DNA of 29,988 bases from Lachnospiraceae bacterium UBA3772 (GTDB taxonomy: Bacteria > Bacillota > Clostridia > Lachnospirales > Lachnospiraceae). The translations under genes and the position numbers were made by a program. Positions 1 through 7,201 of the stretch are shown in pieces. The stretch spans positions 1-29,988 of the forward strand of contig DFFQ01000135.1 of the NCBI GenBank assembly GCA_002371025.1, in the 5' to 3' direction. How positions within the stretch are numbered: position 1 is the stretch's first letter; each line of letters starts with the position of its first letter. The notes under the pieces were generated by a model. That model had not been told where the DNA came from. It saw nothing but the letters and a program-made list of their open reading frames with translations, and made no database searches.

Positions 1-1192
1 GAAGGTATATAACGTTGAAGTTGTTCAGGTTACTTGTATATGTTGTAAGAAGGAATGGTCCTGTTACGAATAACATATATGGAAGTGTGATATATCTGAA
101 CATCTCCCATGCGTTTGCACCATCAATACGTGCTGATTCATAAAGATCTGCAGGAATATTCATAAGAAGACCTGTTGCAATAAGCATCATGTAAGGAATA
201 CCGATCCATATATTGATAACGATAACTGTTATCTTTGCAAGTGTTGGATTTGTCCAGAATGGTATAGCTTTACTGATCCATCCCCACCTCATTAATACTC
301 CGTTTATAAGTCCATCTGCTGCAAACATCTTTGAAACATAAAGGAGTGAGATAAACTGTGGAATAGCGATTGTAAGAACAAGGATTGTTCTCCAAAGCTT
401 CTTAAACTTAATTCCCTTTTTATTAATGAGCATAGCAACCGCAATACCGATGAAATAGTCGATAAATGTTGCAAAGAATGCCCAAACGAGTGTCCATAAT
501 AATACTTTAAAGAATGTTGAACCAAAACCGTCACCACCAAATGAAACAAGTTCCTTAAAGTTTTTAAGACCTGTCCATGTGAAAAGGTTTGTAGGAGACT
601 GGTGGTTCTTATCATAATTTGTGAATGCAACACAGATCATGAAGATGATAGGAAGCACTGTAAATACAAAAATACCAGCTACTGGAAGTGTAAGAAGTGT
701 CTTATCAAAATTCTGATCAAGAAGTGATGCAAGCACCTTTTTATTCTTAGGCAAAGCCTTTCCGGCTCTGAGAATTTTCTCTTCGTTATAATTTTCTTTT
801 ACATTTAATCTCCAAACAAAGATAAATGCAATGATAGCAATAATTGTTAAAATACCAAAAAGAAGAATCATGAAACTGTTATCACCATAAACAGTCTTTC
901 TACGAATCTTCTGAGTTTTAATGGTACCAAGAGTATCTATTTTCTTTAAATACCCAATACCGATTGTGAACAAATAATAGAAAAATAAAACTTCTGCTGC
1001 AAGAAAAGCAATTCCTTTAACAATCTGGCCTCTTATGAACTGACCAAATCCCATGATAAGGAAAGAAATCTTAGTTGCAAAATCGCCCTTTACGAATGTT
1101 ACACCTATTTCCTTAATATCATTACCTAATGCTTTAAAAAAAGCACCTACCGGATTAACCTTTGCAGAAGATTTAGCCTTAACGTTTGACAT
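1..1192 (-). CDS. Carbohydrate ABC transporter permease, MalF-like (3' end beyond window)
   Basis: Inner-membrane subunit of a CUT1 sugar importer. About 397 codons are visible from an ATG at 1192 preceded by GGAGGA; the C-terminus runs off the left edge. An N-terminal cytoplasmic part and extra membrane segments come first (GFGQFIRGQIVKGIAFLAAE, then a hydrophobic stretch near residue 110), as in the long MalF type. The BPD_transp_1 core follows, with the EAA loop YESARIDGANAWEMFRYITLP-like near the visible end, which contacts the ATPase. It follows its solute-binding protein gene by about 140 bp with a hairpin between them. No ATPase gene is in view, so a shared MsmX/MalK-type ATPase elsewhere is inferred. 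With a GH42 enzyme nearby, the substrate may be a beta-galactoside. That is inference from context; the fold assignment is firm. Confidence 0.93.
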   Translation of the reverse strand, partial: MSNVKAKSSAKVNPVGAFFKALGNDIKEIGVTFVKGDFATKISFLIMGFGQFIRGQIVKGIAFLAAEVLFFYYLFTIGIGYLKKIDTLGTIKTQKIRRKTVYGDNSFMILLFGILTIIAIIAFIFVWRLNVKENYNEEKILRAGKALPKNKKVLASLLDQNFDKTLLTLPVAGIFVFTVLPIIFMICVAFTNYDKNHQSPTNLFTWTGLKNFKELVSFGGDGFGSTFFKVLLWTLVWAFFATFIDYFIGIAVAMLINKKGIKFKKLWRTILVLTIAIPQFISLLYVSKMFAADGLINGVLMRWGWISKAIPFWTNPTLAKITVIVINIWIGIPYMMLIATGLLMNIPADLYESARIDGANAWEMFRYITLPYMLFVTGPFLLTTYTSNLNNFNVIYL

Positions 1193-1247
1193 AACGTTCT
1201 TCCTCCGCTTTAACTACAAATTCTAAACAAACATTTTCCTTAAAAAA

Positions 1248-1277
1248 GCGGGCCGGTAATATATTTTACCGGTCCGC
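1248..1277 (-). terminator. Intra-operon attenuator hairpin between binding-protein and permease genes
   Basis: GCGGACCGGTAA and TTACCGGCCCGC pair (one mismatch) around a short AT loop. On the minus strand they are followed directly by six T residues. It lies after the stop of the binding protein (1333) and before the permease start (1192), so it can act as a partial terminator or 3' mRNA stabiliser that lowers permease expression relative to the binding protein. Confidence 0.75.
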
Positions 1278-1332
1278 AATTAATCATTTTATGATTCCGT
1301 GAACCATATAAAATTCTTTAATTTATAAGATC

Positions 1333-2658
1333 TTACTGACCAGCGTATGACTTACATGTATTCTGGAAATCTGTAAGTGCCTTAAGAAGATCTGCATCGC
1401 TTGTGCTAGCTGTAAGTGTATCTGAAATTACGCTATCACCAAGACCTGTAGCAAGTGACCAATAATCACCAGGATACTGTCCCTGTGGAATATCAAATGT
1501 GACCTGCTCACCAAGAGCCTTAAGAGCTTCATCAGATGCAACCTTTTCGTTTGCCTGAGCATTCTTGTTTGATGGGCCCCAACCTACTTCATCAAATCTA
1601 GCAAGCTGTACTTCTTCTGATGAAAGATAGAAAGCAAGATCATCACAGATCTGAAGCTTATCTGTATCTTCCTGTGGCTTAACACCAAGAAGCTTGTTTC
1701 CTGAGAAACCTGAAAGCTGATATGTATTTCCATCAGCGCCCTGGAATGTAGGGAGCTTAGCTGTTGCATAGTTGTCTCCGAAGAGTTCCTTAGCTGCTGA
1801 AGCATCCCATGTACCATCAACGATAGCACCAACGTTTGTTGCATTTGAAAGTGATGAACCATTCTGGAATGATGATGATGACTTAAGCTCGATCATCTTC
1901 TTAAGAGCTACAACACCCTTATCTGTAGCATAGTCAACATTACATCCTGTAAAGTTACCCTCTTTATCTGTATCATATGTAAGTGTGCATCCTGTTCCGA
2001 AGAAGAATGCTGTCTGATACCAACCTGAATTGATTTCGAAGTAGAAGTTCTTTCCTGCTGCTTCACAATCCTTAACGATACCTTCAAGAGTTGAAGGATC
2101 CTTAACTACTGACTTATCATAATATAAGAAATAACCATTATCTGATGTGATTGGGTATGCATACATTACATCACCAACTGTAGCTGACTTAACAGCTCCA
2201 TCATCGTTAGCAGATAAAACTGCTTCCTTGTAATCTGGGTTAACTTCTTCAAGAGCACCAGCTGTAACAAGACGTGTTAACTGATCCTGTGCGAAACCGT
2301 AAATATCAGCTGCTGCCTTAACGTCTGTGATAACGTTTGAAGCTGCATCGCCTTCACCTACTGCTTCAACTGTGAAAGTAACACCCTTGTACTGTGGGTT
2401 CTTTTCCTGGAAGTCTGCGATCTGCTTCTCTGTAAATCCAACGATTTCATTAGCTACCCAAACCTTAACTTTCTTTCCATCATACGCTGATGAATCAACA
2501 TTCTTCTCTTCTGCATCGCCTGTTGCCTCTGATGATGCAACTTCTGAATTATTCTCAGGAGCTGCTGTTGTTGTTTCATTCTTGTTTCCGCATCCTGCGA
2601 GCACACCTGCTGCCATAGCTGTTGCAAGTGTAAGTGCAAGTAAACTCTTCTTTCTCAT
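1333..2658 (-). CDS. Sugar ABC transporter solute-binding lipoprotein (MalE-like)
   Basis: Extracellular receptor that delivers oligosaccharide to the permease encoded downstream. The protein is 441 aa, with a lipoprotein signal peptide (MRKKSLLALTLATAMAAG) ending in the lipobox LAGC, then a Thr/Glu/Ser-rich linker, then a type-1 extracellular solute-binding domain (KKVKVWVANEIVGF, DIYGFAQDQLTRLVTAGALE, IVDGTWDASAAKE). I start at the ATG at 2658 because GGAGGA sits 8 nt upstream; in-frame ATGs at 2673 and 2664 overlap that ribosome binding site. Transcription probably starts from the near-consensus promoter at 2787-2815, with a LacI-type operator just downstream. The family is commonly annotated as maltose/cyclodextrin-binding, but the adjacent GH42 gene and dedicated repressor make galacto-oligosaccharide at least as likely. 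Confidence 0.92.
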   Translation of the reverse strand: MRKKSLLALTLATAMAAGVLAGCGNKNETTTAAPENNSEVASSEATGDAEEKNVDSSAYDGKKVKVWVANEIVGFTEKQIADFQEKNPQYKGVTFTVEAVGEGDAASNVITDVKAAADIYGFAQDQLTRLVTAGALEEVNPDYKEAVLSANDDGAVKSATVGDVMYAYPITSDNGYFLYYDKSVVKDPSTLEGIVKDCEAAGKNFYFEINSGWYQTAFFFGTGCTLTYDTDKEGNFTGCNVDYATDKGVVALKKMIELKSSSSFQNGSSLSNATNVGAIVDGTWDASAAKELFGDNYATAKLPTFQGADGNTYQLSGFSGNKLLGVKPQEDTDKLQICDDLAFYLSSEEVQLARFDEVGWGPSNKNAQANEKVASDEALKALGEQVTFDIPQGQYPGDYWSLATGLGDSVISDTLTASTSDADLLKALTDFQNTCKSYAGQ

Positions 2659-2762
2659 TAACATTTCCTCCATAATAATGTTTTGAAAAAATATTTATTG
2701 TTAAATGACGAAATGGGTTGGTTTCCATCATAAACAATCATAAATAGGTTCCCTAGCCGTAC

Positions 2763-2774
2763 GCGCAATCGGTT
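2763..2774. promoter_or_regulatory. LacI-type operator upstream of binding-protein gene
   Basis: The 12-mer GCGCAATCGGTT (minus strand AACCGATTGCGC) is repeated exactly at 4432-4443. Both copies lie shortly downstream of a -10 box. It contains the AANCGNTT core typical of LacI-family and cre-type sites. It is the probable binding site of the repressor encoded at 3342-4373; CcpA is an alternative binder. Confidence 0.7.
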
Positions 2775-2786
2775 GTTCTGTTTTTG

Positions 2787-2815
2787 ATGATATCAAACAC
2801 AGTTTTTGTTGTCAA
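2787..2815 (-). promoter_or_regulatory. Sigma-A promoter P1 of binding-protein gene
   Basis: On the minus strand TTGACA (2815-2810), a 17-bp spacer and TATCAT (2792-2787) match the housekeeping consensus closely. The operator core starts 12 nt after the -10 box, a position suited to repression. Confidence 0.8.
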
Positions 2816-2950
2816 TAGCCAGTTTTCTCTCCCCCGGAAATTTTTTTTTGTGCATTTTCACAACTATAATTTCACCTGAAAAAACGTTTAAACGCTAATA
2901 AACAATAACATTTGGTTAAAATGGCACCGTTATTGGTACCGTTTTCACGA

Positions 2951-2980
2951 ATTTTAGCACATATTTAACATAATTGTCAA
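2951..2980 (-). promoter_or_regulatory. Possible second upstream promoter P2 of binding-protein gene
   Basis: On the minus strand TTGACA (2980-2975), an 18-bp spacer and TAAAAT (2956-2951). It is followed by GAAAACGGTACC (2947-2936), another LacI-operator-like string. If active it would give a long leader of about 290 nt containing the palindrome at 2885-2894. Confidence 0.5.
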
Positions 2981-3243
2981 GTATCCGACGCCTGTCATTG
3001 GTAAAATTGTCGAATCATTAAAAAAGGTTGATTTTACGCGGTTTTTACCAATTGACCCTGGTCTAAAATGCACGTTTTATGTCAAAAATATACAATAAAA
3101 AAGTAATAAATTTATGGTTTCAATATGTCATTTATCTGTTTTTAGTGACCTTCCGGTCATACTTAAGACATACTTTAAAGCCGCCTGTTTTCATTAGTTT
3201 TCCGTAAAATTGCCTAAAAAAACGTTTAAACTAAAAACGAGTC

Positions 3244-3299
3244 AAAAAAGAAAGACTCCATTGCAGAACAAAAACGGTAAATTCTGCAATGAAGTCTTT
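3244..3299 (-). terminator. Rho-independent terminator of LacI repressor gene
   Basis: An 18-bp stem (AAAGACTTCATTGCAGAA against TTCTGCAATGGAGTCTTT, one mismatch) with a 13-nt loop, followed on the minus strand by CTTTTTTGA. It lies about 45 bp past the stop of the repressor gene. Confidence 0.92.
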
Positions 3300-3341
3300 C
3301 AAGCTCATTATATTAAAAAGGGGGTTATATGTAAATCTTTG

Positions 3342-4373
3342 CTATTTTGTAGAACCCTTAAGTACTACTTCATAGCCAAGATATACTTTGCGTTGTATCT
3401 CTTTACCAGCCATATAATCAAACAAAGTCTTACACGCTACAGCTCCAAGTTCTTTTGGATCATACTGAAGTGTTGTGATCTGTGGCTGATTGGACTGAAG
3501 AAGTTTGCTGTTATAGAACGAAGCAACCTTCATCTTTTTTGGAATCTCAATTCCATCATCTCTCAATTTTGAAAGCACTGTTGCACATATCCTATCATCC
3601 ATGCAGCAAATGCAATCTGCCTTTTTTTTGACAGCTTCTTCAACTGCCCTTTCAATCATCGCGTCTGTATCCATATTCATATAGATCAGCTCATCTGACG
3701 GGTGCATTCCCTGGCTCTCAAGTCCAAGTATATATCCATTTTTACGGTTTCTGTTAACGATATGATTCTCACTGCCACCAATAAGAACAGGTTTCTTAAC
3801 ACCCTTCATAAGAAGTATTGATGTGATCTCTTTACATGCATTTACATGATCATTATCAATCTGCACAACTGAGTTATCATTACTGCTTCCGATAACTACA
3901 AATGGAATATCATTTTTCTTAAGGAATGCTACAGTTGGATCATCCATAAGGGTTCTTCCAACTACAATTCCATCAACTTTTCTATTTCTTACAACTCTTT
4001 CAAGCTGTGATATATCTTTACTAAACACCATGGTCATTAAAAGATCATAGTTTTCCGTTGCTGCCACTTCACTGACACCCATCATACATCTCTGGAAGAA
4101 TGGCAGATCAGAAGATGATGAATCTCCTGGAATGATCCAGCCAATATTGTATGTTTTAGAATTAGCAAGACCTTTAGCTATGATGCTTGGTCTGTAATGA
4201 TTCTTAGAAATGTATTCAAGAACTCTCTGTCTTGTAGCTTCACCAATCCTTCCTTTACCGGAAATGGCTCTTGACACTGTAGTCTTTGAAATTCCTAAAG
4301 CATCAGCCACATCAGATATGGTTATCTTCGATGTTTCCTCTTTAAATTGAACTGTATTATTATCTTCACTCAT
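3342..4373 (-). CDS. LacI-family transcriptional repressor (putative beta-galactoside locus regulator)
   Basis: DNA-binding regulator of 343 aa. The N-terminal LacI helix-turn-helix begins near residue 17 (ITISDVADALGISKTTVSRA), then the hinge (IIAKGLANSKT) and a periplasmic-binding-protein-like effector domain (IGWIIPGD onward, C-terminal GAVACKTLFDYMAGKEI). I use the ATG at 4373 (MSEDNN) with GGGG about 9 nt upstream; a longer frame would need a TTG at 4412. It is transcribed from its own TTGACA-17-TAATAT promoter, which carries the same 12-bp operator as the binding-protein promoter, so it is probably autoregulated. It sits between the transporter and the divergent GH42 gene, so the likely inducer is a beta-galactoside or a breakdown product. 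Target and inducer are inferred from position and shared operator. Confidence 0.93.
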   Translation of the reverse strand: MSEDNNTVQFKEETSKITISDVADALGISKTTVSRAISGKGRIGEATRQRVLEYISKNHYRPSIIAKGLANSKTYNIGWIIPGDSSSSDLPFFQRCMMGVSEVAATENYDLLMTMVFSKDISQLERVVRNRKVDGIVVGRTLMDDPTVAFLKKNDIPFVVIGSSNDNSVVQIDNDHVNACKEITSILLMKGVKKPVLIGGSENHIVNRNRKNGYILGLESQGMHPSDELIYMNMDTDAMIERAVEEAVKKKADCICCMDDRICATVLSKLRDDGIEIPKKMKVASFYNSKLLQSNQPQITTLQYDPKELGAVACKTLFDYMAGKEIQRKVYLGYEVVLKGSTK

Positions 4374-4431
4374 TCTTATTTTCCCCAAACCCCTTTTAAC
4401 TTTACATTTCAATTCCGGTGTGCTATATTAT

Positions 4432-4443
4432 GCGCAATCGGTT
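4432..4443. promoter_or_regulatory. LacI-type operator at repressor / GH42 divergent region
   Basis: Exact second copy of GCGCAATCGGTT, 9 nt downstream of the -10 box of the repressor promoter. In this copy the wider string TGAAACCGATTGCG fits the LacI/cre consensus TGNAANCGNTTNCA at all but the last position. It could control the repressor gene and perhaps the divergent GH42 gene. Confidence 0.7.
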
Positions 4444-4452
4444 TCATTTGTA

Positions 4453-4481
4453 ATATTAGCAATTTTTACTAGATATGTCAA
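4453..4481 (-). promoter_or_regulatory. Sigma-A promoter of LacI repressor gene
   Basis: TTGACA (4481-4476), a 17-bp spacer and TAATAT (4458-4453) on the minus strand. The repressor start at 4373 lies about 80 nt downstream. Confidence 0.8.
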
Positions 4482-4740
4482 GTTATTCTTTACAAAAGTG
4501 TTACGTTTTCCAAGCTTAAACGCCTCTAATCCTTGCAAATTCAAGCATTTTCATTGCGCAACTTTCACCCTGAAAAATACACAAAAGAGGTTTAAGTCTT
4601 ATAAAATCTGGGAAACTACATACATTTTTCGAAACTTCATAGTAAGATATAAACACGAAGACATGCAAACCAAAAATATTCACACGCAAATGATACAAAC
4701 ACAAAACAAAAATAACAAAAAAATCAGGGAGGCTAATCGA
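4482..4740 (+). other. Leader / promoter region of GH42 gene
   Basis: The + strand reading frame of the beta-galactosidase stays open back to 4420, but this stretch encodes no GH42 sequence and has no ribosome binding site at its upstream starts. I therefore read it as promoter and leader. I could not find an unambiguous + strand -35/-10 pair; TATAAA at 4599-4604 and at about 4650 are weak -10 candidates. The AT-rich leader contains TTGCGCAA near 4553-4560, which overlaps the operator-like GCGCAA string. Confidence 0.4.
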
Positions 4741-6771
4741 ATGAAAGTAAAAGATCTTCTTATAGGCGCTGCTTATTACACTGAATATATGCCCTATGAG
4801 CGTGTAGAAAAAGATATGCAGCTTATGAAAGAAGCAGGAATAAACACCATAAGGATTGCCGAATCCACCTGGAGCACCTGGGAACCTCACGACAACATCT
4901 TCGACTTTTCAAAGCTCCATCACGTACTTTCAATGGCTGAGAAATACGACCTTAATGTCATCATTGGAACACCAACTTACGCCGTTCCATCCTGGCTTAT
5001 TAAGAAATATCCGGATATAATGGCCATCACTAAACACGGTCAGGAAATATATGGAGGAAGACAGCATTTTGATCTTACAAATCCTACTTTCAGAAAATAC
5101 TGTGAGCGTATCACCCGCCGCCTTATGGAAGAGCAAAAGAAATACAAATGTGTCATCGGTTTTCAGCTGGATAATGAAACAAGAGCTGCCAACGCGGCAA
5201 ATTCCGGAACTCAGCAGTTGTTCGTTGAATCATTAAAGCAAAAATATCCCGATATAGATGAATTTAATCATGAATTTGGGCTTGATTACTGGAGCAACCG
5301 CGTAAACAGCTGGGAAGATTTTCCCGATATAAGAGGAACCATCAACGGCAGCCTCTCTGCTGCATATAAAAAATTCCTAAGAGATGTTATCACTGGCTTT
5401 TTAGCTTTTCTCGCATCCATCGTCAGAGAATATATGCGCCCCGACCAGTTCATAACCCACAACTTTGATTATGCATGGGACGACCATTCCGTAGGCCTTC
5501 AGCCGCTGGTAGATCAGCCAGAAGCCGCAGAATGTATGGATATTGCTGGTTGTGACATTTATCATGAGTCCAATGAAGATTTTACTGGGATTGAGATTGA
5601 TTTTGGAGGTTCTATAGCAAGATCCCTTAAAAATGATAATTATCTTGTTTTAGAAACCGCCTGTCAGGGCCTCACTCAATGGCTTCCTTATCCGGGACAG
5701 ATCAGACTCCAGGCATACAGCCACCTTGCCTCCGGCGCAGATTCTGTTATGTATTGGCACTGGCATTCCATCCATAATGCCATCGAATCATATTGGAAAG
5801 GAATATTATCTCACGACCTTAAACCAAACAGGGAATATTACGAAATAAAAGAATATGCAGGAGAGATGAATAAATTAAAGAAAAGCCTGCTGCATCTTAA
5901 TAAAAAATCAAAAGCAGCTATTCTTTTGGACCAACGAAGCCTTACCGGATTAGATGAATTTCCAATTAACACTGTACTTACTTATAATCAGATTTTCAGA
6001 TGGATGCACGACACCTGCTATAAAATGAATCTTGAAACAGATATTGTTTATAAAGAAAGCAACTTCTCAGATTACAAACTGCTCTTTGTGCCTGCATTAT
6101 ACAGTGCTTCAAAAGAAACCATCGAAAAATTAAGAGCTTATGTTCAATCCGGAGGTCATTTGATCCTTGGTTTTAAATCATGTTTTTCAGATGAAGAATT
6201 AAAGATTTACCCTGACAGCCAGCCATTTATGATGACTGATCTTGTCGGTGCCAGCTATTCCGATTTTACTTATCCGAAGAACACCGCTCTTCTCCTAAAA
6301 GATATTTCAGGAAATGAATATAAAGCCCCATTATCAAAATGGATTGAGTTACTTATCCCTTCTGATGCTGAGGTTTGGGCCCGCTATGATAATCCTTTCT
6401 GGAAAGATTATGCCGCTGTAACCCATAAGAAAAATGGCACCGGTTCAGTTACATATCTTGGATGTTATTTTGAAGAAAAAGAACTTGAAATGCTTATCAA
6501 AAAAGTAATCCAGGAAGAAAAAGTTAATATATCCCTTAGGAAAGAGCACTTCCCAGTGATAATAAAAGAAGGCATGAGTGAAAACAATAAGAAGATCCGT
6601 TATATCTTCAACTACTCCAGCCATTCAGAAGAATACTGTCACGACACAGATAATTTGAAAGTATTGCTAAACAATAATGAAGTGCTTCCATTAGACGGAA
6701 ATGAAGTGGTCCGCCCCGGCGCCACTCTAAAGATAGAGCCATGGAACCTGCTTATACTGTCCGAGATTTAA
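4741..6771 (+). CDS. GH42 beta-galactosidase
   Basis: Cytoplasmic glycoside hydrolase of 676 aa, the usual GH42 length, with no signal peptide; it would release galactose from imported beta-galactosides. The ATG at 4741 has GGGAGG 9 nt upstream, and the GH42 pattern begins at once (IGAAYYTEYMPYERVEKDMQ, then IRIAESTWSTWEP near residues 38-49). The predicted acid/base is Glu146 in FQLDNE and the predicted nucleophile is Glu305 in LVLETACQG. The HWHS loop near 340-350 precedes the end of the TIM barrel at about residue 390, followed by the trimerisation domain (KAAILLDQRSLTGL) and a small C-terminal beta domain. It is the only + strand gene in the window and is divergent from the LacI repressor. 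Substrate specificity within the family cannot be read from sequence; arabinogalactan-derived oligosaccharides are possible. Confidence 0.95.
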   Translation: MKVKDLLIGAAYYTEYMPYERVEKDMQLMKEAGINTIRIAESTWSTWEPHDNIFDFSKLHHVLSMAEKYDLNVIIGTPTYAVPSWLIKKYPDIMAITKHGQEIYGGRQHFDLTNPTFRKYCERITRRLMEEQKKYKCVIGFQLDNETRAANAANSGTQQLFVESLKQKYPDIDEFNHEFGLDYWSNRVNSWEDFPDIRGTINGSLSAAYKKFLRDVITGFLAFLASIVREYMRPDQFITHNFDYAWDDHSVGLQPLVDQPEAAECMDIAGCDIYHESNEDFTGIEIDFGGSIARSLKNDNYLVLETACQGLTQWLPYPGQIRLQAYSHLASGADSVMYWHWHSIHNAIESYWKGILSHDLKPNREYYEIKEYAGEMNKLKKSLLHLNKKSKAAILLDQRSLTGLDEFPINTVLTYNQIFRWMHDTCYKMNLETDIVYKESNFSDYKLLFVPALYSASKETIEKLRAYVQSGGHLILGFKSCFSDEELKIYPDSQPFMMTDLVGASYSDFTYPKNTALLLKDISGNEYKAPLSKWIELLIPSDAEVWARYDNPFWKDYAAVTHKKNGTGSVTYLGCYFEEKELEMLIKKVIQEEKVNISLRKEHFPVIIKEGMSENNKKIRYIFNYSSHSEEYCHDTDNLKVLLNNNEVLPLDGNEVVRPGATLKIEPWNLLILSEI

Positions 6772-6829
6772 AATATGCAGAGATATGTTTTATACACCAG
6801 AAGAATACATCACACTGCTAATCTACCTC

Positions 6830-6868
6830 TGGCTATAATTTTTTTGACTTTTTGTTATATTATAGCCA
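6830..6868. repeat. 39-bp repeat copy A with 10-bp inverted ends
   Basis: Begins TGGCTATAAT and ends with its exact inverse ATTATAGCCA, with a T-rich 19-nt centre. A second copy at 6903-6941 differs at only four positions. There is no poly-T tail on either strand, so it is not a standard terminator. Confidence 0.85.
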
Positions 6869-6902
6869 TAATCCATCCTCATGCTTCCAATACCAGCCCA
6901 TA

Positions 6903-6941
6903 TGGCTATAATTCTCTTGAATTTTTGCTATATTATAGCCA
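6903..6941. repeat. 39-bp repeat copy B with 10-bp inverted ends
   Basis: 35 of 39 positions match copy A. The same perfect 10-bp inverted ends are present and all differences lie in the interior, so the paired ends are conserved. The copies start 73 bp apart. Confidence 0.85.
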
Positions 6942-6949
6942 TCGATGAA

Positions 6950-6985
6950 GCAGACACATTGGCCATATTCGAGGGTTGTGTCTGC
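6950..6985. repeat. Hairpin GCAGACACA / TGTGTCTGC
   Basis: A perfect 9-bp inverted repeat with an 18-nt loop, 8 bp after repeat copy B. No T-tract follows on the + strand; AAAAAAA follows at about 6992-6998. Function is unknown, but it may contribute to ending transcription of the GH42 gene. Confidence 0.6.
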
Positions 6986-7024
6986 CATAGATAAAAAAAC
7001 TTGTCAAAAAGACCGCGATTCTCA

Positions 7025-7118
7025 GCCAAAATATAATAAAGGACGCACGAAGAATCCCTCCAAAGGGCATGTTTTAGCCCGCTGGAGGGATTTCTTCAAG
7101 CGTCCATTATATTTCGGC
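7025..7118. terminator. ~94-nt imperfect palindrome between convergent genes, possible bidirectional terminator
   Basis: The outer arms GCCAAAATATAAT and ATTATATTTCGGC, middle arms GGACGC/GCGTCC, inner arms GAAGAATCCCTCCA against TGGAGGGATTTCTTC, and the loop stem GGGC/GCCC can fold into one long rod with small bulges. On the minus strand the GC-rich inner stem is followed by CCTTTATTATATTTTGG, so it could terminate the LacI gene that ends at 7202. A degraded MITE-like element is the alternative. Confidence 0.6.
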
Positions 7119-7200
7119 GTACGTTCGCCAGTCTTTATACGTACGTTCGCCATATTATATTTTGGTATCCGTTCACCGTATTTTGGCGTCCATTCGCATC
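7112..7200. repeat. Degenerate tandem repeat, four units of ~21-26 nt
   Basis: Four units share the pattern TTTTGGCGTACGTTCGCC. The ACGTTCGCC-like cores start at 7121, 7143, 7169 and 7190. Units 1 and 2 are nearly identical in the core; units 3 and 4 have diverged. The first unit overlaps the right arm of the palindrome. An open frame runs through this region but its repetitive peptide lacks a ribosome binding site. Confidence 0.65.
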
Positions 7201-7201
7201 T

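Larger units (their letters stand above)
2659..3250. other. Long regulatory intergenic region upstream of binding-protein gene
   Basis: There is no credible gene in these ~590 bp. Besides promoters P1 and P2 and the operator, it holds a perfect palindrome CGTTTAAACG at 2885-2894 within AAAACGTTTAAACGC, and a second AAAACGTTTAAAC at 3218-3230. Both have the AAACGTTT core found at the maltodextrin promoters. A TGACC/GGTCA hairpin is at about 3146-3159. The remainder is AT-rich with no further structure that I can support. Confidence 0.55.

Noticed and set aside
2327..2686. 119-codon + strand frame opposite the binding-protein signal peptide and linker
   Set aside because: It is the antisense shadow of the Ser/Thr/Ala-rich start of the solute-binding protein, with no ribosome binding site.
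4420..4740. N-terminal extension of the GH42 protein by about 107 codons
   Set aside because: The GH42 fold starts at the ATG at 4741 with GGGAGG in front. The upstream part overlaps the promoter and operator of the divergent repressor and has no family similarity that I can see.
7112..7200. CRISPR-like short repeats
   Set aside because: Units are only ~21-26 nt apart with no unique spacers, degenerate cores and no cas genes nearby; it is better described as a diverged tandem repeat.
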